64,000 bases of DNA from positions 37,904-101,903 of the forward strand of contig MNCI01003323.1 of the NCBI GenBank assembly GCA_015680685.1, given 5' to 3'. Source of the DNA: Gnetum montanum. Lineage: Eukaryota; Streptophyta; Gnetopsida; Gnetales; Gnetaceae. Positions within the stretch are counted from its first letter, which is position 1. The number at the start of each line of letters is the position of its first letter. Shown here one piece after another: positions 33,569-44,760 of the stretch. The notes beneath the pieces are model-generated. The model worked only from the letters and a program-made list of their open reading frames with translations, ran no database searches and was not told the origin of the DNA. A program made the translations under genes and the position numbers.

Positions 33569-36500
33569 CCACCAAGAATATCCTTTCAACATTGTCTCTC
33601 AGTGGATCATATAGGGACTTAAAAAGAGAAATCAATCTAGAATCCTTGGATCTAGACCCATCCACTTATACTAATTTAATAGCCTCCACTCAAGAAACGT
33701 CAGACTGGCCTAAAAATGTAACTAAGAATTTGGATCTAGAAGCTGATTATATCATTGAAGATCCTCTAGTTGAAATCCCCATTACTACATTCAATGGTAA
33801 AACTAGAACATTGAAACTAAGCACCCTGCTGGACTCACAACTTGTTGATGACATCACTCAAGTACTAAAACACAACATAAAAAAATTACTCATATACCGA
33901 CATGTAAGGATTAGACCCTTGAATCATCCAACACAGCATCATTCTCGATGAAAAAATTAAACCAGTAAAACAAAAGGCATGTAAGCTTAGACCTAAGGTG
34001 GCTTTGGCAATCTGTGCTGAAATACAAAGCTCTACTAAGCCAGTTTCATTCAGGCTATTGATTATTCCGATTGGGTATCAAACATTGTTGTAGTCCCTAA
34101 GAAGAATGGTAGTATACGCATATGCATCGACTTACGTGACCTTAACACAACCACTATAAAGGATGACTACCTGTTACCCAGCATTGATCAACTTATTAAC
34201 ACAACTGCTGGGCATGCACTATTATCCTTTATAGATGGATTTTGAGGATACAACCAAATAAGAATCAATCCAGAACATCAAATTAGAATAACTTTTATGA
34301 CACCTTGGGGTACCTTTTGTTATATTATGATGCCATTTGTCCTTAAAAATTTAGGAGCTACATATCAATGAGTAATGACATATATATTTAGTGATTACAT
34401 GCTCAGTTTTCTCAATGATTACATTGACAATATCGTGGTTAAATCTAAAACAATCGAACAACATGCAAAATATCTAGACCTAGTGCTTAAACATTGTCTC
34501 AAATATGACCTTAGACTCAATCCAAAGAAATGTGTCTTTGGTGTCAAAATGGAAAAAATGCTTGGTTTCGTAGTCTCTAAAATAGGAATACAGGTAGACC
34601 CTGATAAGGTTAAGGCAATAACTAACATGCAACCACCAAAGAACCTTATAGAATTACGTGGCCTTCAAGGTAGGCTGCAATTCATTAGACGCTTTATCGA
34701 AATGTTGATAGATAAGTTGAGACCTATGTAGAACTTATTATGAAAAAATGTGCATTTCCAATGGACCCAACAATGTTAGGAAGCATTCAAGAACATAAAG
34801 TAGGAACTGACTCAACTACCGACCGTTTATCCCGCATAAGGTGATAAACCATTTTATATCTACCTTGCAACTTCTGATGCTTCCATTGCATCGATGCTTT
34901 GTCAAAAACGTAAAGATGGAGCCGAGATCCCTATATATTACCTAAGCCACACATTAATTACCTATGAAAAATGATACAACGATGTAGAGAAATCATGCCT
35001 TGCCCTCTTTCTCACCTTGAAGAAATGGCGGCATTATCTCTTCTACAATCAAGTTTACATCATTTGCAAGGATAATGTACTTTGTGCCATCACTAACAAC
35101 ATCCATGAGTCAAGTAGGATAGCTAGGTGGAAAGCGATGATCGCAGAGTTTGACCTACACTATGTTACTCAATCTTCCACAAAAGGTCAAGCAATAGTCA
35201 CACAATTAGCCATCTCGCCAACGCATGATCAAGTAATGGTTAGCCCTGAGTTCCTTGATGAGATTGTTAATAGTATAGACATTGTACTTGACAACTATGA
35301 GGTAATCCTCTATTTCGATGGAGCTTCAACCTTCCAAGGAGGAAGTGTTTCAGCCATTTTAACATACCCCTCTAGACAAATCCAACCCTTCACCTACTGA
35401 TTGACATTTCCTTGTACCAACAACATGGCAGAATACAAAGGTCTTCTTAGAGGTCTTCAAGTAGCATTGACTTCAAGAATCACATGTCTTATAGTTTGAG
35501 GTGATTCACAACTAGTCATTAATCAAGTCACTAAGGTTTACGCATGTAAGGCTCTCCATTTGCAATCGTATTATGATTTGACCAAGCATCTGTTAAGACG
35601 ATTAGTAGAAGTTAACATACAGCATGTCCCTAGAAGCGAAAACACCATCACTGATGCACTTGCTACATTAGCCTTAAACATGACACCCGAAATGTTCCAT
35701 GCGTTGCCTTGCTCTATAGAAAGTTGTGCCGAACCTATAATTAACACTCTTGACGAAATGCCTATAGCATCCGTTAGCACAACACACACAATAGAATGGT
35801 ATGATGACATAAAAGAGTACCTTCTATGAGGCGAACCTCCACAATATTTGACAAATGCTCAAAAGGACGTAGTGTGAAAATGCTCCCGACAATATGCGTT
35901 AATAGGAGACACCTTATGTTGCAAATCCTACGAAGGCATTCTGTTGATGTGTGTTAGTAGCATTGACAGTCAAACCATTGTAGAACACGTCCATGAAGGA
36001 CTTTGTGGAGGGCACATAGTACCTAAAGTAATTACAACAATGATTAGGCGTTTAGGCTACTACTGGCCACACATGGAGTACGATTGCATCTCCAAGGTCA
36101 GAACATGTGATATTTGCTGAAGGCATAGTAACCTAATACATGTGCCACTTAACAAATTGCACACAACACAAATCACATGACCATTTCAAAAATGGGGATT
36201 AGACTTAATCAGACCGATAATGCCATCATCCTCTGTGGGACATAGCTTTATTATCACTGCAACTGAATACTTCACAAAATAGGTAGAAGCTATTCTCCTT
36301 AGGAACACTTTAAAACATATTTGCACTTTCATAATAGAAAATATCATGATCCATTTTGGTATTCCGATGACCATCGTTACTGATAATGGGCCATAGTTTA
36401 ACAATGCAGATAATAAAAGCTTCTATGAAAGCCTCGGTATTAAACATGCATTTTCATCACCTTACTAACCACATAGCAATGGTCAAGCAGAAGCTATAAA

Positions 36501-37032
36501 CAAAACTGTCATCATGATGCTCAAAAAGATGCTAAATCAGAGCAAGAAATGATGGCATGAATAATTAGTCTACACACTGTGGGCATACAGAATGACACAT
36601 CGAACATCTACAAGTAAAACTCCATATAATCTTGTGTATGGATTTGAAGCTATTTTACCTTTATAGTTACAGGTTCCCTTGTTGTGGATAGCTCTCTCGA
36701 GCCTCCTTGATGAAAGGCAAAATAATGAACTACGCATTGTTGACCTTGATTTGGTGGAGGAAGAACATGTGTGAACACTTAAACAAATCGAGTGGTACCA
36801 GAAACAATAGTGACAACGAAACAAACATGATTTGCATAAACGCCCGATTAAGAAAGGAGATGTAGTCCTTAAAGCCATCCATGAACACCTAGATAAGTTC
36901 TCAGCTAACTGGGAAGGGCCTTATTTGGTCACCAAGGTGTACAATAACAGAGCATTCAAACTTGCTGACATGGATGGGAACGAGTTCGCTAATCCTACGA
37001 ATCACTTGTACCTGAAACGGTACTATGTCTAA
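33569..37032 (+). pseudogene. pol of element E1: RT, RNase H, archaeal-type RNase H, integrase (Tat type)
   Basis: The linker reads TSDWPKNVTKNLDLEA; RT follows (SIRICIDLRDLN about 34110, MTPWGTFCYIMMPF about 34300). The YxDD box is YIDN (about 34420), a lost metal ligand. LNPKKCVFGVKM and LRGLQGRLQFI mark the thumb. RNase H (PFYIYLATSDASIASMLCQ, about 34850) is followed by a second RNase H: LYFDGAST (about 35310), NNMAEYKGLLRGLQ (about 35420), GDSQLVINQV (about 35500), HVPRSENTITDALATLAL (about 35625). This doubling is typical of Tat. Integrase has an H-x-H...C-x2-C finger (35990-36120), WGLDLI (about 36195), VTDNGP-stop-FNN (about 36375) and NGQAEA. The end LKRYYV-stop is at 37032. Its 5' side stops at the solo LTR; about 25 stops are present. 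Confidence 0.88.
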
Positions 37033-37044
37033 TGAACATGAGGC

Positions 37045-37420
37045 ACAAAACAATCCTGGCATCATGACTTAAAACTGATACCACAGAAAAGTCCTAGCAT
37101 CATGACTTAAAACTAATACCATAGAACAGTCCTGGCATCATGACTTAAAACTAATACCACAGAATGTCCTGGAGTGATGACAATAAACCAACACCATAGA
37201 GCTTTGTCTAGTATGACGCTAAATTGCCACATTTGTCTCCCATGACATAAAACTAGCACCCAAGATCCACTAAGACTATAAACTGGTTTGCCTCTTCATA
37301 GTCTACTATGACTATAAACTAGTAGTGTACTGTCTGCTACGACACTAAACTAGCACCGTCCAAAGGGTTATGATGTGAAACTAACCCATAATAGTCTGCT
37401 AAGTCTATAAACTAGAGACA
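37045..37420 (+). repeat. Tandem array, element E1
   Basis: About ten units: first three of TCATGACTTAAAACTAATACC (37063, 37104, 37138, period about 34-41 bp), then CATGACATAAAACTAGCACC, CTAAGACTATAAACTGG and similar. It starts just after the integrase stop. Confidence 0.85.
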
Positions 37421-37514
37421 TCATCGATGACCAGGCAATACTTGAAAAGATATGTTGCTACAGTTGGCTGTACCTATTCCACAAAAACTTGCTACATAAT
37501 TTGTCTCATGGGCC

Positions 37515-37860
37515 TTAATGAGGTTGATGCTGTTCATGATTCTGTCTGCTTTGAAAATTGCACACGGTGGCTCCATCTCCTTGTTTAAAGTGCTTAGTTA
37601 ACTGATTCATTTGTGTTTTTCTTGTCTTCTTCGAGTTGTGTTTGCAGGATGACACGCCTAAGGAATTCATGCATAGATGCATTTCATCGTGATGACAAGG
37701 TATCACATTCTTCCTGATGCACGTAACTTGGTTAATCAATCCATTCATAAGTATATTCCTAACTCTTGATACATCCCCTATTTCCCCATCATGCCCCATT
37801 ATCCTATTCAATTACATCCCCTAGATACATTGTAATTTACTCACCTCAAAGCCCTTGATA
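37515..37860 (-). pseudogene. Antisense accessory-gene remnant, element E1
   Basis: On the minus strand, sequence near 37690-37600 reads FLRRVILQTQLEEDKKN, coiled-coil in character. It is alignable at the DNA level with the antisense reading of E3 near 58295-58370 (TLQTQ...RENQKK). A donor-like GAG|GTGAGTAAATT sits near 37846, with a very T-rich stretch (minus) at 38063-37950 upstream. Reading frames are badly broken, so only the relationship to E3 and the position between array and PPT support it. Confidence 0.5.
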
Positions 37861-38519
37861 CACTGTTGTACACTATGACTCTCTAAGCAGTTGCAACACA
37901 AAACACAGTATATGATGCATGACACAAAATGCAAGCGCTCGAACACGAGCATAGCACAAAAAGCAAGCTCTTTCAAAAAGACCAAAGAGAACAAGAAAAA
38001 AAAACAAAGCAAAAATAAAAGAAAAAAAGAAATAAACAAAAAGAAAAAGAACAAAAAGGTCAAAGAGAAAATTCATGGAAAAGGTCTTCATAACCTCGTT
38101 GACACCATAAACCAAAGACTATTGGCTATTGTCATACAAGCCCCAGGCGAGAAGGAAATTGTCTTGGAAAATAGTTACACTCGTATCTCAAAGAGATCAT
38201 ATCACACATCATCGCGTGGCTTTAGCTGTTTACAATGGGCCTCATAAACACTCTATAAGAGTATTGTTTCTCCAAATAACATACCTCTTATGTCTCGGCT
38301 CCGAGTCTACTAAAAATTGGCTATTGACAAGGACAAAGATATAGCTTGTTCATGTGAGAGCATTTCCTCTCCTACAATCCCAACAGCAATTATAACCCTT
38401 GATCAACTCCTGGCTTCCCCTGGTTACAACCAATCCCCTCTCATCTTGAACTACATCCCCTCAATCCCATGTACTTTTGAAAATGNNNNTGCCTCTTGGG
38501 TGAATTTCTCTAGATGTCA
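37861..38519. other. Internal 3' sequence of E1 before PPT
   Basis: It contains an A/G-rich tract (37970-38070) and a 4-N gap at 38486-38489. No supportable sense ORF. Confidence 0.5.
38486..38489. other. Assembly gap (4 N)
   Basis: Four undetermined bases just before the PPT. Confidence 1.
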
Positions 38520-38534
38520 ACAAAGAGGGGCCAA
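38520..38534 (+). promoter_or_regulatory. Polypurine tract, element E1
   Basis: ACAAAGAGGGGCCAA directly precedes TGAAACACCACT; the same tract as at 1879 and, reversed, 57563. Confidence 0.9.
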
Positions 38535-40214
38535 TGAAACACCACTAATTTTAGCCTAACACTTTGAAACAAGAACTACTCAAGCCCTTTTGAGCATTCG
38601 GGAGGCAAAATTTGACTAAGACATGGAACTCACGTTTTCAAGCTAGCTTGCCCTCAATGTGAGCAACTCGAAACGACGTTAGAATCAAGTCAAAGGTGGC
38701 TTAGTTTGAGGGTGCAAGGCATTCTCAAGGGTTACTATTGTGCCTAGTTCAAAGTTTCAGCATTCAAGGATTTAAATTTCAAGTCAAAAAGTGAAAAATT
38801 TCTCACTCACATTGTGGTCATGCTGAGGTCACGTTGGCAGCGTGAGTACAGCATGACCAACTCTGAAAGCCCCAAAACTGAGTCAGAATGATCCAATTTC
38901 CAAGGTGTAAGTCATCCTTAGGGTTCATTATTGACAACTTCAGATTTCAGCCTCCAGAATGCCAGATTTTAAGTCCAAAGTTGCAAGTTCTTATAGCTCA
39001 CGTTGCGGTCACGCTACGCTCATGCTAGCAGCGTGAGTCTAGCGTGAGCTGCCAAAAGTGGCTCAAAACAAGTCACTTTAAATTTTAGATCACTCTTAAG
39101 GTCAACCACACAGTTAGACAATAGTTGCACTCAAGAAACAGGCTTCAAAAATCAAAATTTGGTGGAAAATATGTCAGTCTAGCTCACTCACGTTGAGGTC
39201 ATGCTGACAGCGTGAGTGTAGCATGAATGCAGTGTGAGTGTGGTGTGAGCATGCTGAGGACATGCCAAGATAAAATCAACTCACACTGGAAGTTCTAGTC
39301 AGGCAAAGAAACCTCAAATAGCCACAGAGCCACTCAGATCGACATCCTGTAGCAGTCAATTTAGAGACCCAGAAGTTTCAAGTGAGCCAGAGTCAATTTC
39401 TCTTGTTATCATTATCATTTCATTGTAAATTTTCATCATTTGTGAGCTTGTCAGGCTCTTAAGTTTTGACTTATATGTGATTCCATGAGCATAAGCTAGC
39501 TTGACTAAGGTAACACACACTATAAGATACAATGCACCTGGTCGAGAGCATAGCTTACCCACGCATGTCCAACTCACATATAGTTGTCCATCGGGCACAT
39601 GTCACATGATCTATTTTCCTCTCATCTCTCAGTTGTTGATTCCATCCATGAATTCCACGTTTGAATCTAGACAAACCCTATAAATACCCTATCAATTCAC
39701 ATAAATGGGATTGGAAATGATGAAGGTTTATGGCTTAGGAAACTTAGACTAGCAATCCTTGGGTGCTTGGTCACACTTGACTCCTAGTATCCAAGCACTT
39801 CTGAAACACAGGACATCACCCCGAGGCTTGGTGCTTGACTTGCCATCCACACGTGCAGCTACGCTTTGACCAGTGCACATCCTTTCTAAGCAATAAAATA
39901 TAATTCATTTTTCCAACCATTATTTTGTTTACTTTGTTTTACATTCAGTTTACGTTTTGTTCGCAATACTGTTCTGCAATTCATACATTTTTGTTCATGT
40001 TTTGTACATCATTAGTTACAATACCCCTAGCACAAGCCATAGTTTATGCTTGGGGAAGTCCTTGGTTGATTTGCGTGTAGATCATCTAAGGCACTTTGCC
40101 TTCGTTTACTTTTCTAGCTTGCCCTCAGGCGAAGGTAGGGTTAGCTGTGTCTGCCCAATGATCTTTCAGTGTTTTTTCCCTTCTAGCCTTGCGCTAACAA
40201 TTTAGGTCAGTATA
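38535..40214 (+). mobile_element. LTR B2, shared between two internal regions
   Basis: TGAAACACCACTAATTTTA...CAGTATA, 1680 bp, homologous along its length to LTR B1 (20315-22011). The TATA box is at 39679-39686 and a palindromic U3 cluster at about 38800-39280. It is preceded by a PPT (3' LTR behaviour) and followed by GTAAAT plus a PBS and gag (5' LTR behaviour). One LTR therefore joins two internal regions. Confidence 0.92.
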
Positions 40215-40220
40215 GTAAAT

Positions 40221-40239
40221 TGGTGCTAGAAGGAGGGCC
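40221..40239 (+). promoter_or_regulatory. Primer binding site after LTR B2
   Basis: TGGTGCTAGAAGGAGGGCC, identical to the site at 22018. Confidence 0.82.
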
Positions 40240-40744
40240 TGCTACAAAAATTCTTATGTTAATCGAAATTATAAACCTGGGAAACTCTTACAATGAGCAT
40301 TTTAAGCTCTGCAACTCCACCATTAGAACTTAAAATAGTGTACACATGCTGTTTTGTTGACAGTCTGCCAAGTAACGTTCCACCACCACCACTGACCGTT
40401 CACATTAAGCTTCTCCCACCACTTGCCCAGTGTGTCAAGCTAGCTTACGCAAGTTTAGCTTGACTTACTCACTCTATTCCCTGATACCTCATGCTTGTCA
40501 GCTCATGCTATCAGCTCATGCTGCCTGTCAGCTCACGCTGTCATTCGCTCACACTCTTAGCTTACCGGTGTTGTCATTCATGTTCAACTTGTCTAGCCCA
40601 GTTTACTCACGAATTAACCTAGTGACACTGCTAATCTCTGACTTTGGGATTGAAACCTCAAACCTTGTGATTGCTACAGAACCCATAACTATTATTGAAT
40701 AGATAAACTCCAAGGCCCTACATGCTAGTCACTCAGGCCACAGG
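40240..40744 (+). other. 5' leader after LTR B2
   Basis: Homologous to the leader at 22037-22590, with the same CTCATGCT-type repeats; non-coding. Confidence 0.7.
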
Positions 40745-42093
40745 GCAAAGACCCTACCTATGCAACTCTTACACCCGAATAGTATAACTTCATCTGTGTC
40801 AAGATCCAAGCCAACTTGCCTATCGATTATGTAGAGAGGGAAGCAAAGAGAGACTATGAACTTATTTACAAAGGAGGTCATGAGTTTATCCCCTCAGCAT
40901 TCGATATAATCCCTCTTTCTGAACATCATCATAGACTCATATCCCATCTTCTCATGGTAAGGATTCAAGCCTTACAACCACCTCCAATAGAGCCTCAGGG
41001 TGGAGATGAGGAAGATGACTTCACAACCCAAGCTGAACATGGGGATTCATACCATACCGTTGGTCCCCATGCCCATACAAACCCGTTGTTCCAACCCTTC
41101 TTGGAAGAGACTACACTTCCACCACCAGCTTCTCTATAGGAAGTACCCACCTCCATTCCCATCTTCTCCAAGCTCAACATTCAATTTGACACGTCCACTT
41201 CCATCATACCTCTGCAAATACAATCCCAACAATCTCCTCCCCAAACTAATGCAGGATCGACCTTTCAAACTCAAGTAATTGGGATCGACTAGCTTCCACG
41301 TCCACCCATTACATACCTCAAGTGCAAATCCATGGAGCACCATTGATTACTTAAACCCAACAAGTTCAGGGTGTCACTTCACAACCTATCGTTGGGCAGT
41401 GGGTTCCACTAGCTGTTCAACAAAACTTGTCTACTCACTATAGCATACCACACCCCATAGTCTTAGCCCTGAATGTTGTTCCACCACAACAAACGATAGT
41501 CCAACAATCTCTCTTTCCACAAACGAAGCAACAATCGAATCATTATCAACCACCACCAACTCAACCCACTAGTCTGCCTACTTCCCAAGAGTGGGTAGAC
41601 ATAAAAAAATGATGCACTTGTTAGAAAAAGAATTAAAATATCTCAAAACTGTAAACACCAAGGAATTCAAGGTACTGGACTTCTATTAAGATGATCCAAT
41701 TGACCCCTCAGTTCCATCGTTAACCTTGCCAAAGGGAGTTTCATTACCCTAGCTAACTAAGTACAATGGAGAGGGAGATCTAAACGCTCACCTAGTAATG
41801 TTTCGAACAGAATATCTGTTGCTCCAGGCATGGCCACATGTAATTCTGCATGTGTTTGCTATGTCCTTAACAGGAAAGGCCTTAGACTGGTACCGAGCTT
41901 TACCTCGCAGCTCGATATATTCTCTAGAGGACTTGTTGCACTAGTTTGTTACCCATTTCAAGTACAATATAAAGCCTGAAGCCACGTTGGATAGCTTGAT
42001 TCAGATTAAACAGGTGCCATTAGAGCCAACACAGAAATTTATCTAGAGGTGGAGTGTAGCCTTGAAAAAAATTCATGAGCCCATTCCTGAAAC
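40745..42093 (+). pseudogene. gag polyprotein, copy after LTR B2
   Basis: It parallels gag B: the N-terminal block with DYELIYKGGHEFIPSAFD (ORF 40816-41139), a Gln/Pro-rich middle (41290-41610), then the gag domain with LPKGVSLP and the WPHVILHVFAMS block near 41830. It stops abruptly at about 42093, within the block corresponding to 23925 of gag B. The next bases belong to the antisense gene of element F, in the same strand sense but unrelated. Stops and frameshifts are numerous. The break marks a rearrangement or insertion boundary. Confidence 0.78.
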
Positions 42094-43275
42094 ATCTCCA
42101 TGGGTAGAGGCCACATAAAAAGTGGAGTTCATGCACAAGATGGCTAAGGGCATTATCGACCAGTTGCAATAGGTTGCAACTGAGATAGGTAAGAACTTTG
42201 CTTTCTATGCTTTAGTTGTTTGGCTATGCTATAGGCTATGTTTGTGTTATGGTTGCACTATGTTTATGATTATATTTTTGGTTATGAATTGTCTTCTATG
42301 AAGTGGGATCCTAGTTGAGACATGGAGATTGACTCCTTACTAAAGTTTTCCTTTGATGTATCTAGTGTATCCTTAAAGTTCTAAGAGACTACTACTAATC
42401 TAGCAATGTCATGTGCAAAAACTTCATGGGAGCTAGAGAGGTCCAATGAATTCCTATGAGAGGAAGTTATGACTTTAAGGGAGAAGACTCAATGAAAAGA
42501 GGAGATGATTAAAGATCTTCAAGACCATAAGGCATTTGTGGAAGCCCAAGTGGCTACCTTAGGAAAATTACAAACTAAACAAATCATGTGGGCTTGCTAC
42601 TAGCATACCATTTGGGAAAAAGTAGTGGGTTTATGGGAGATGGTGGAATAATAAATGTAGATGGACCTCATTTTCTAAAAGGTTGAGGATTGGAAAGATC
42701 ACTACACTTGGGTCCTAGAGTGGGGTAGGAAAAAAAAGGCCCACAAGAAATAGTACAAGGTGGATCATGGGGCCTACCTCAAGTGGCTCAAGAAGGAGTC
42801 AATTGAATGATGCAAGAGAAAGATATTCATCTAGGGGATCCAAGTGGAGAGTGCTTATCAGCTTTTTTAGAGTACTTTCATGGTGGAGCAATTCCTTACT
42901 CTTTAGATTACAATTTCTATAGGTGAGACTTCTATGGCTATTATGGTCTAGAGCCACTTACTTGGACCATGGTAGATAAGACTAGCATCCTTTTCAATGT
43001 TGATCTTGGGGATGTTGACTGGGTCAACATGACAAAGGACTTAATCCTCCATTTTTTGGAGGAAGGCCTTCCACATCTACCCCTAGAAGTTATGGAGTTG
43101 GAATCCCCATAGGTTAGATGGATTTCATATTTTAGTTTTTGTTTTAAGTTATGGTTTTGGCTATTGGTCACTAACTGGCTATGTTTTATTATATTTCAGG
43201 CCTTAGGAGACATTGCTAGCCCCAGTGGTGAGGGTGGGAATGATCCACCACTTCCTCCTCCAAACATCCTTTAGT
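42094..43275 (+). pseudogene. Antisense accessory gene of element F (exons homologous to B exons 5-6)
   Basis: Relative to element F (minus) this is the antisense strand. The first exon (42094-42190) reads KVEFMHKMAKGIIDQLQ and ends at G|GTAAGAAC. B exon 5 (KMDFVKGIVNDVVARLQ...) ends at the same codon phase before G|GTATGTG. The second exon starts near 42302 with KWDPS, against LQWDPSEA in B. It continues with MEIDSLLKF and LAMSCAKTSWELERSNEFL, then HTIWEKVVGLWEMVE and WKDHYTWVLEWGRKKKAHKK, all colinear with B exon 6. Many stops, mostly TAG/TAA/TGA at Gln/Arg-compatible sites. Later exons up to about 43275 are plausible but not aligned. Confidence 0.72.
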
Positions 43276-43552
43276 AGCCTCCATCATCCTAGTCTAGCAT
43301 GTTGGCTATATATTTTTGTTTTACTATTAATGGCTATTATTAGCCAAGACTATGTTATAGATGGCTTTTATTATTATTATGAAATTTTTTCCATATAGTG
43401 TGGCCATGGCTATGTATGTTATGGCCACATTTTTTACTATATATATTGTTTTATTAAGCGTTGTAAATGATTATGTTGATGATTTTTATTATAGAATTAA
43501 ATGGCTAATCAATGTGATAATATTCTAAACAAGAACATAATAAAAGAGACAT

Positions 43553-43685
43553 TTTCTAGTTTTAGGCCATTGCAAGCATAGGTTATATTATTTTGCTAGT
43601 TTAAGGCCATGGTAGGCCATGTTGCCAATTTAAGGTCTTAGTGCATTATGATGCTAGTTTAAGGTCATAATAGGTTGTGATGAAA
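43553..43685 (-). repeat. Tandem array, element F
   Basis: About four units, minus strand TGACCTTAAACTAGCATCAT and TGGCCTTAAACTAGC, same core as the other arrays. It lies between the gag-protease stop (43928) and the antisense gene. Confidence 0.72.
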
Positions 43686-43927
43686 AAGAAACTTATTTTT
43701 TTGGTGATTTTATGTTTTAAAGTTTTTAAGGCTTTTTTGATGTTTATAACATGAGTAAAAGTAAAGAAAAAGAATATAAATAAGTAAAAATGCAAATGAA
43801 ATTAGAAACTTAGACTACATGCATAAAGAGTAAAACAAAGTACATAAAAAAAGTATAAAAAATTAGGCTACATGGCTATCGGTGCATCTAGTTATAAGGG
43901 CATGGGATGGAAAGGTTAATGTGCACT
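43686..43927. other. Spacer of element F
   Basis: A-rich sequence between the protease stop and the array; no ORF. Confidence 0.5.
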
Positions 43928-44760
43928 TCACTTATGCAGATTCTTCCTAATATTTGAAAGATTAGGGAATGAGTAAGGTCTACTTTGTACAAGTTTGTAC
44001 TCACCATCACTTTCACTGATGATGTTGAAAGGGAGTTCATCCCATAACACATCCACTTGCTCATTGTTGGGTTGTTTCTCTCTTTTGGATTGATAGAATT
44101 CACAGTTAGGAGCTTCTTCATGAAGTTCCTCTTCAGATTCTTGCTCTGTGTTCACATTGTTGACAACTAAGGAAACTGCGTTATCATCATGAATGATGAT
44201 TTTACCTCCCTCATAAGGAAGATGAATTTCTTAATGGATGGATGATGACATGACCCATAATTGAGCTAGCCATGGTCTCCTCAGGATAAGGTTGAATCAT
44301 GATGTCTCCTTCACCACTAAGAAATTGCTGATTATGGGGAATTACTCCTCTACCATGAAATCAAAGGAGATGGACCCCTTGACCACAACCCTAGATTCAT
44401 GAAAAGACTTGAGGGTAGCTATTGATGTAGGCTATATCTACTTAGTTAGGCCCAAGTGTTCAATAATGGTGCATGGGATGATGTTAGTTGTAGCTTCATC
44501 ATCAGCATGCACTCAATGTACTTTAAACTGCCCTACACATACGGTTATGAATAAAGGAGCCCTAGTTACTTCACCATTTTTGGGATTAACTTTGATTTCG
44601 CTATCATGAAATACTGCTGGTGTTGATTTCTCCTTCCTTGGTGAGGAAGGAAACATCATTACATGGATGGATTCCTCGTTAGTGGGGATGTCCTCACTAA
44701 CAAGGATGGAAGTCAACAATTTAACTAGAGCCTCACGATGTATGGTGGAAGTCATGATTA
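43928..44760 (-). pseudogene. Aspartic protease and conserved terminal tail, element F
   Basis: Minus strand: IHREALVKLL...LVSEDIPTNEESI (44740-44640) and GEVTRAPLFITV (about 44560) match element B. The active site reads ADDEATTNIIP (about 44510-44478), with G replaced by E after the aspartates. WFNLILRRPWLAQLW (about 44300) and HLPYEGGKIIIHDD follow. The tail DELPFNIISESDGEYKL ends at a stop at 43928-43930, colinear with the tail of B. No RT follows; the array comes next. Several stops break it. Confidence 0.78.

Noticed and set aside
37891-38247. Lysine-rich ORF in E1 3' region
   Set aside because: It is the reverse of a T-rich, intron-like tract; frame openness comes from A-runs.
38317-38559. 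ORF spanning the 4-N gap
   Set aside because: It crosses undetermined bases, the PPT and the LTR start, so it cannot be a real coding unit.
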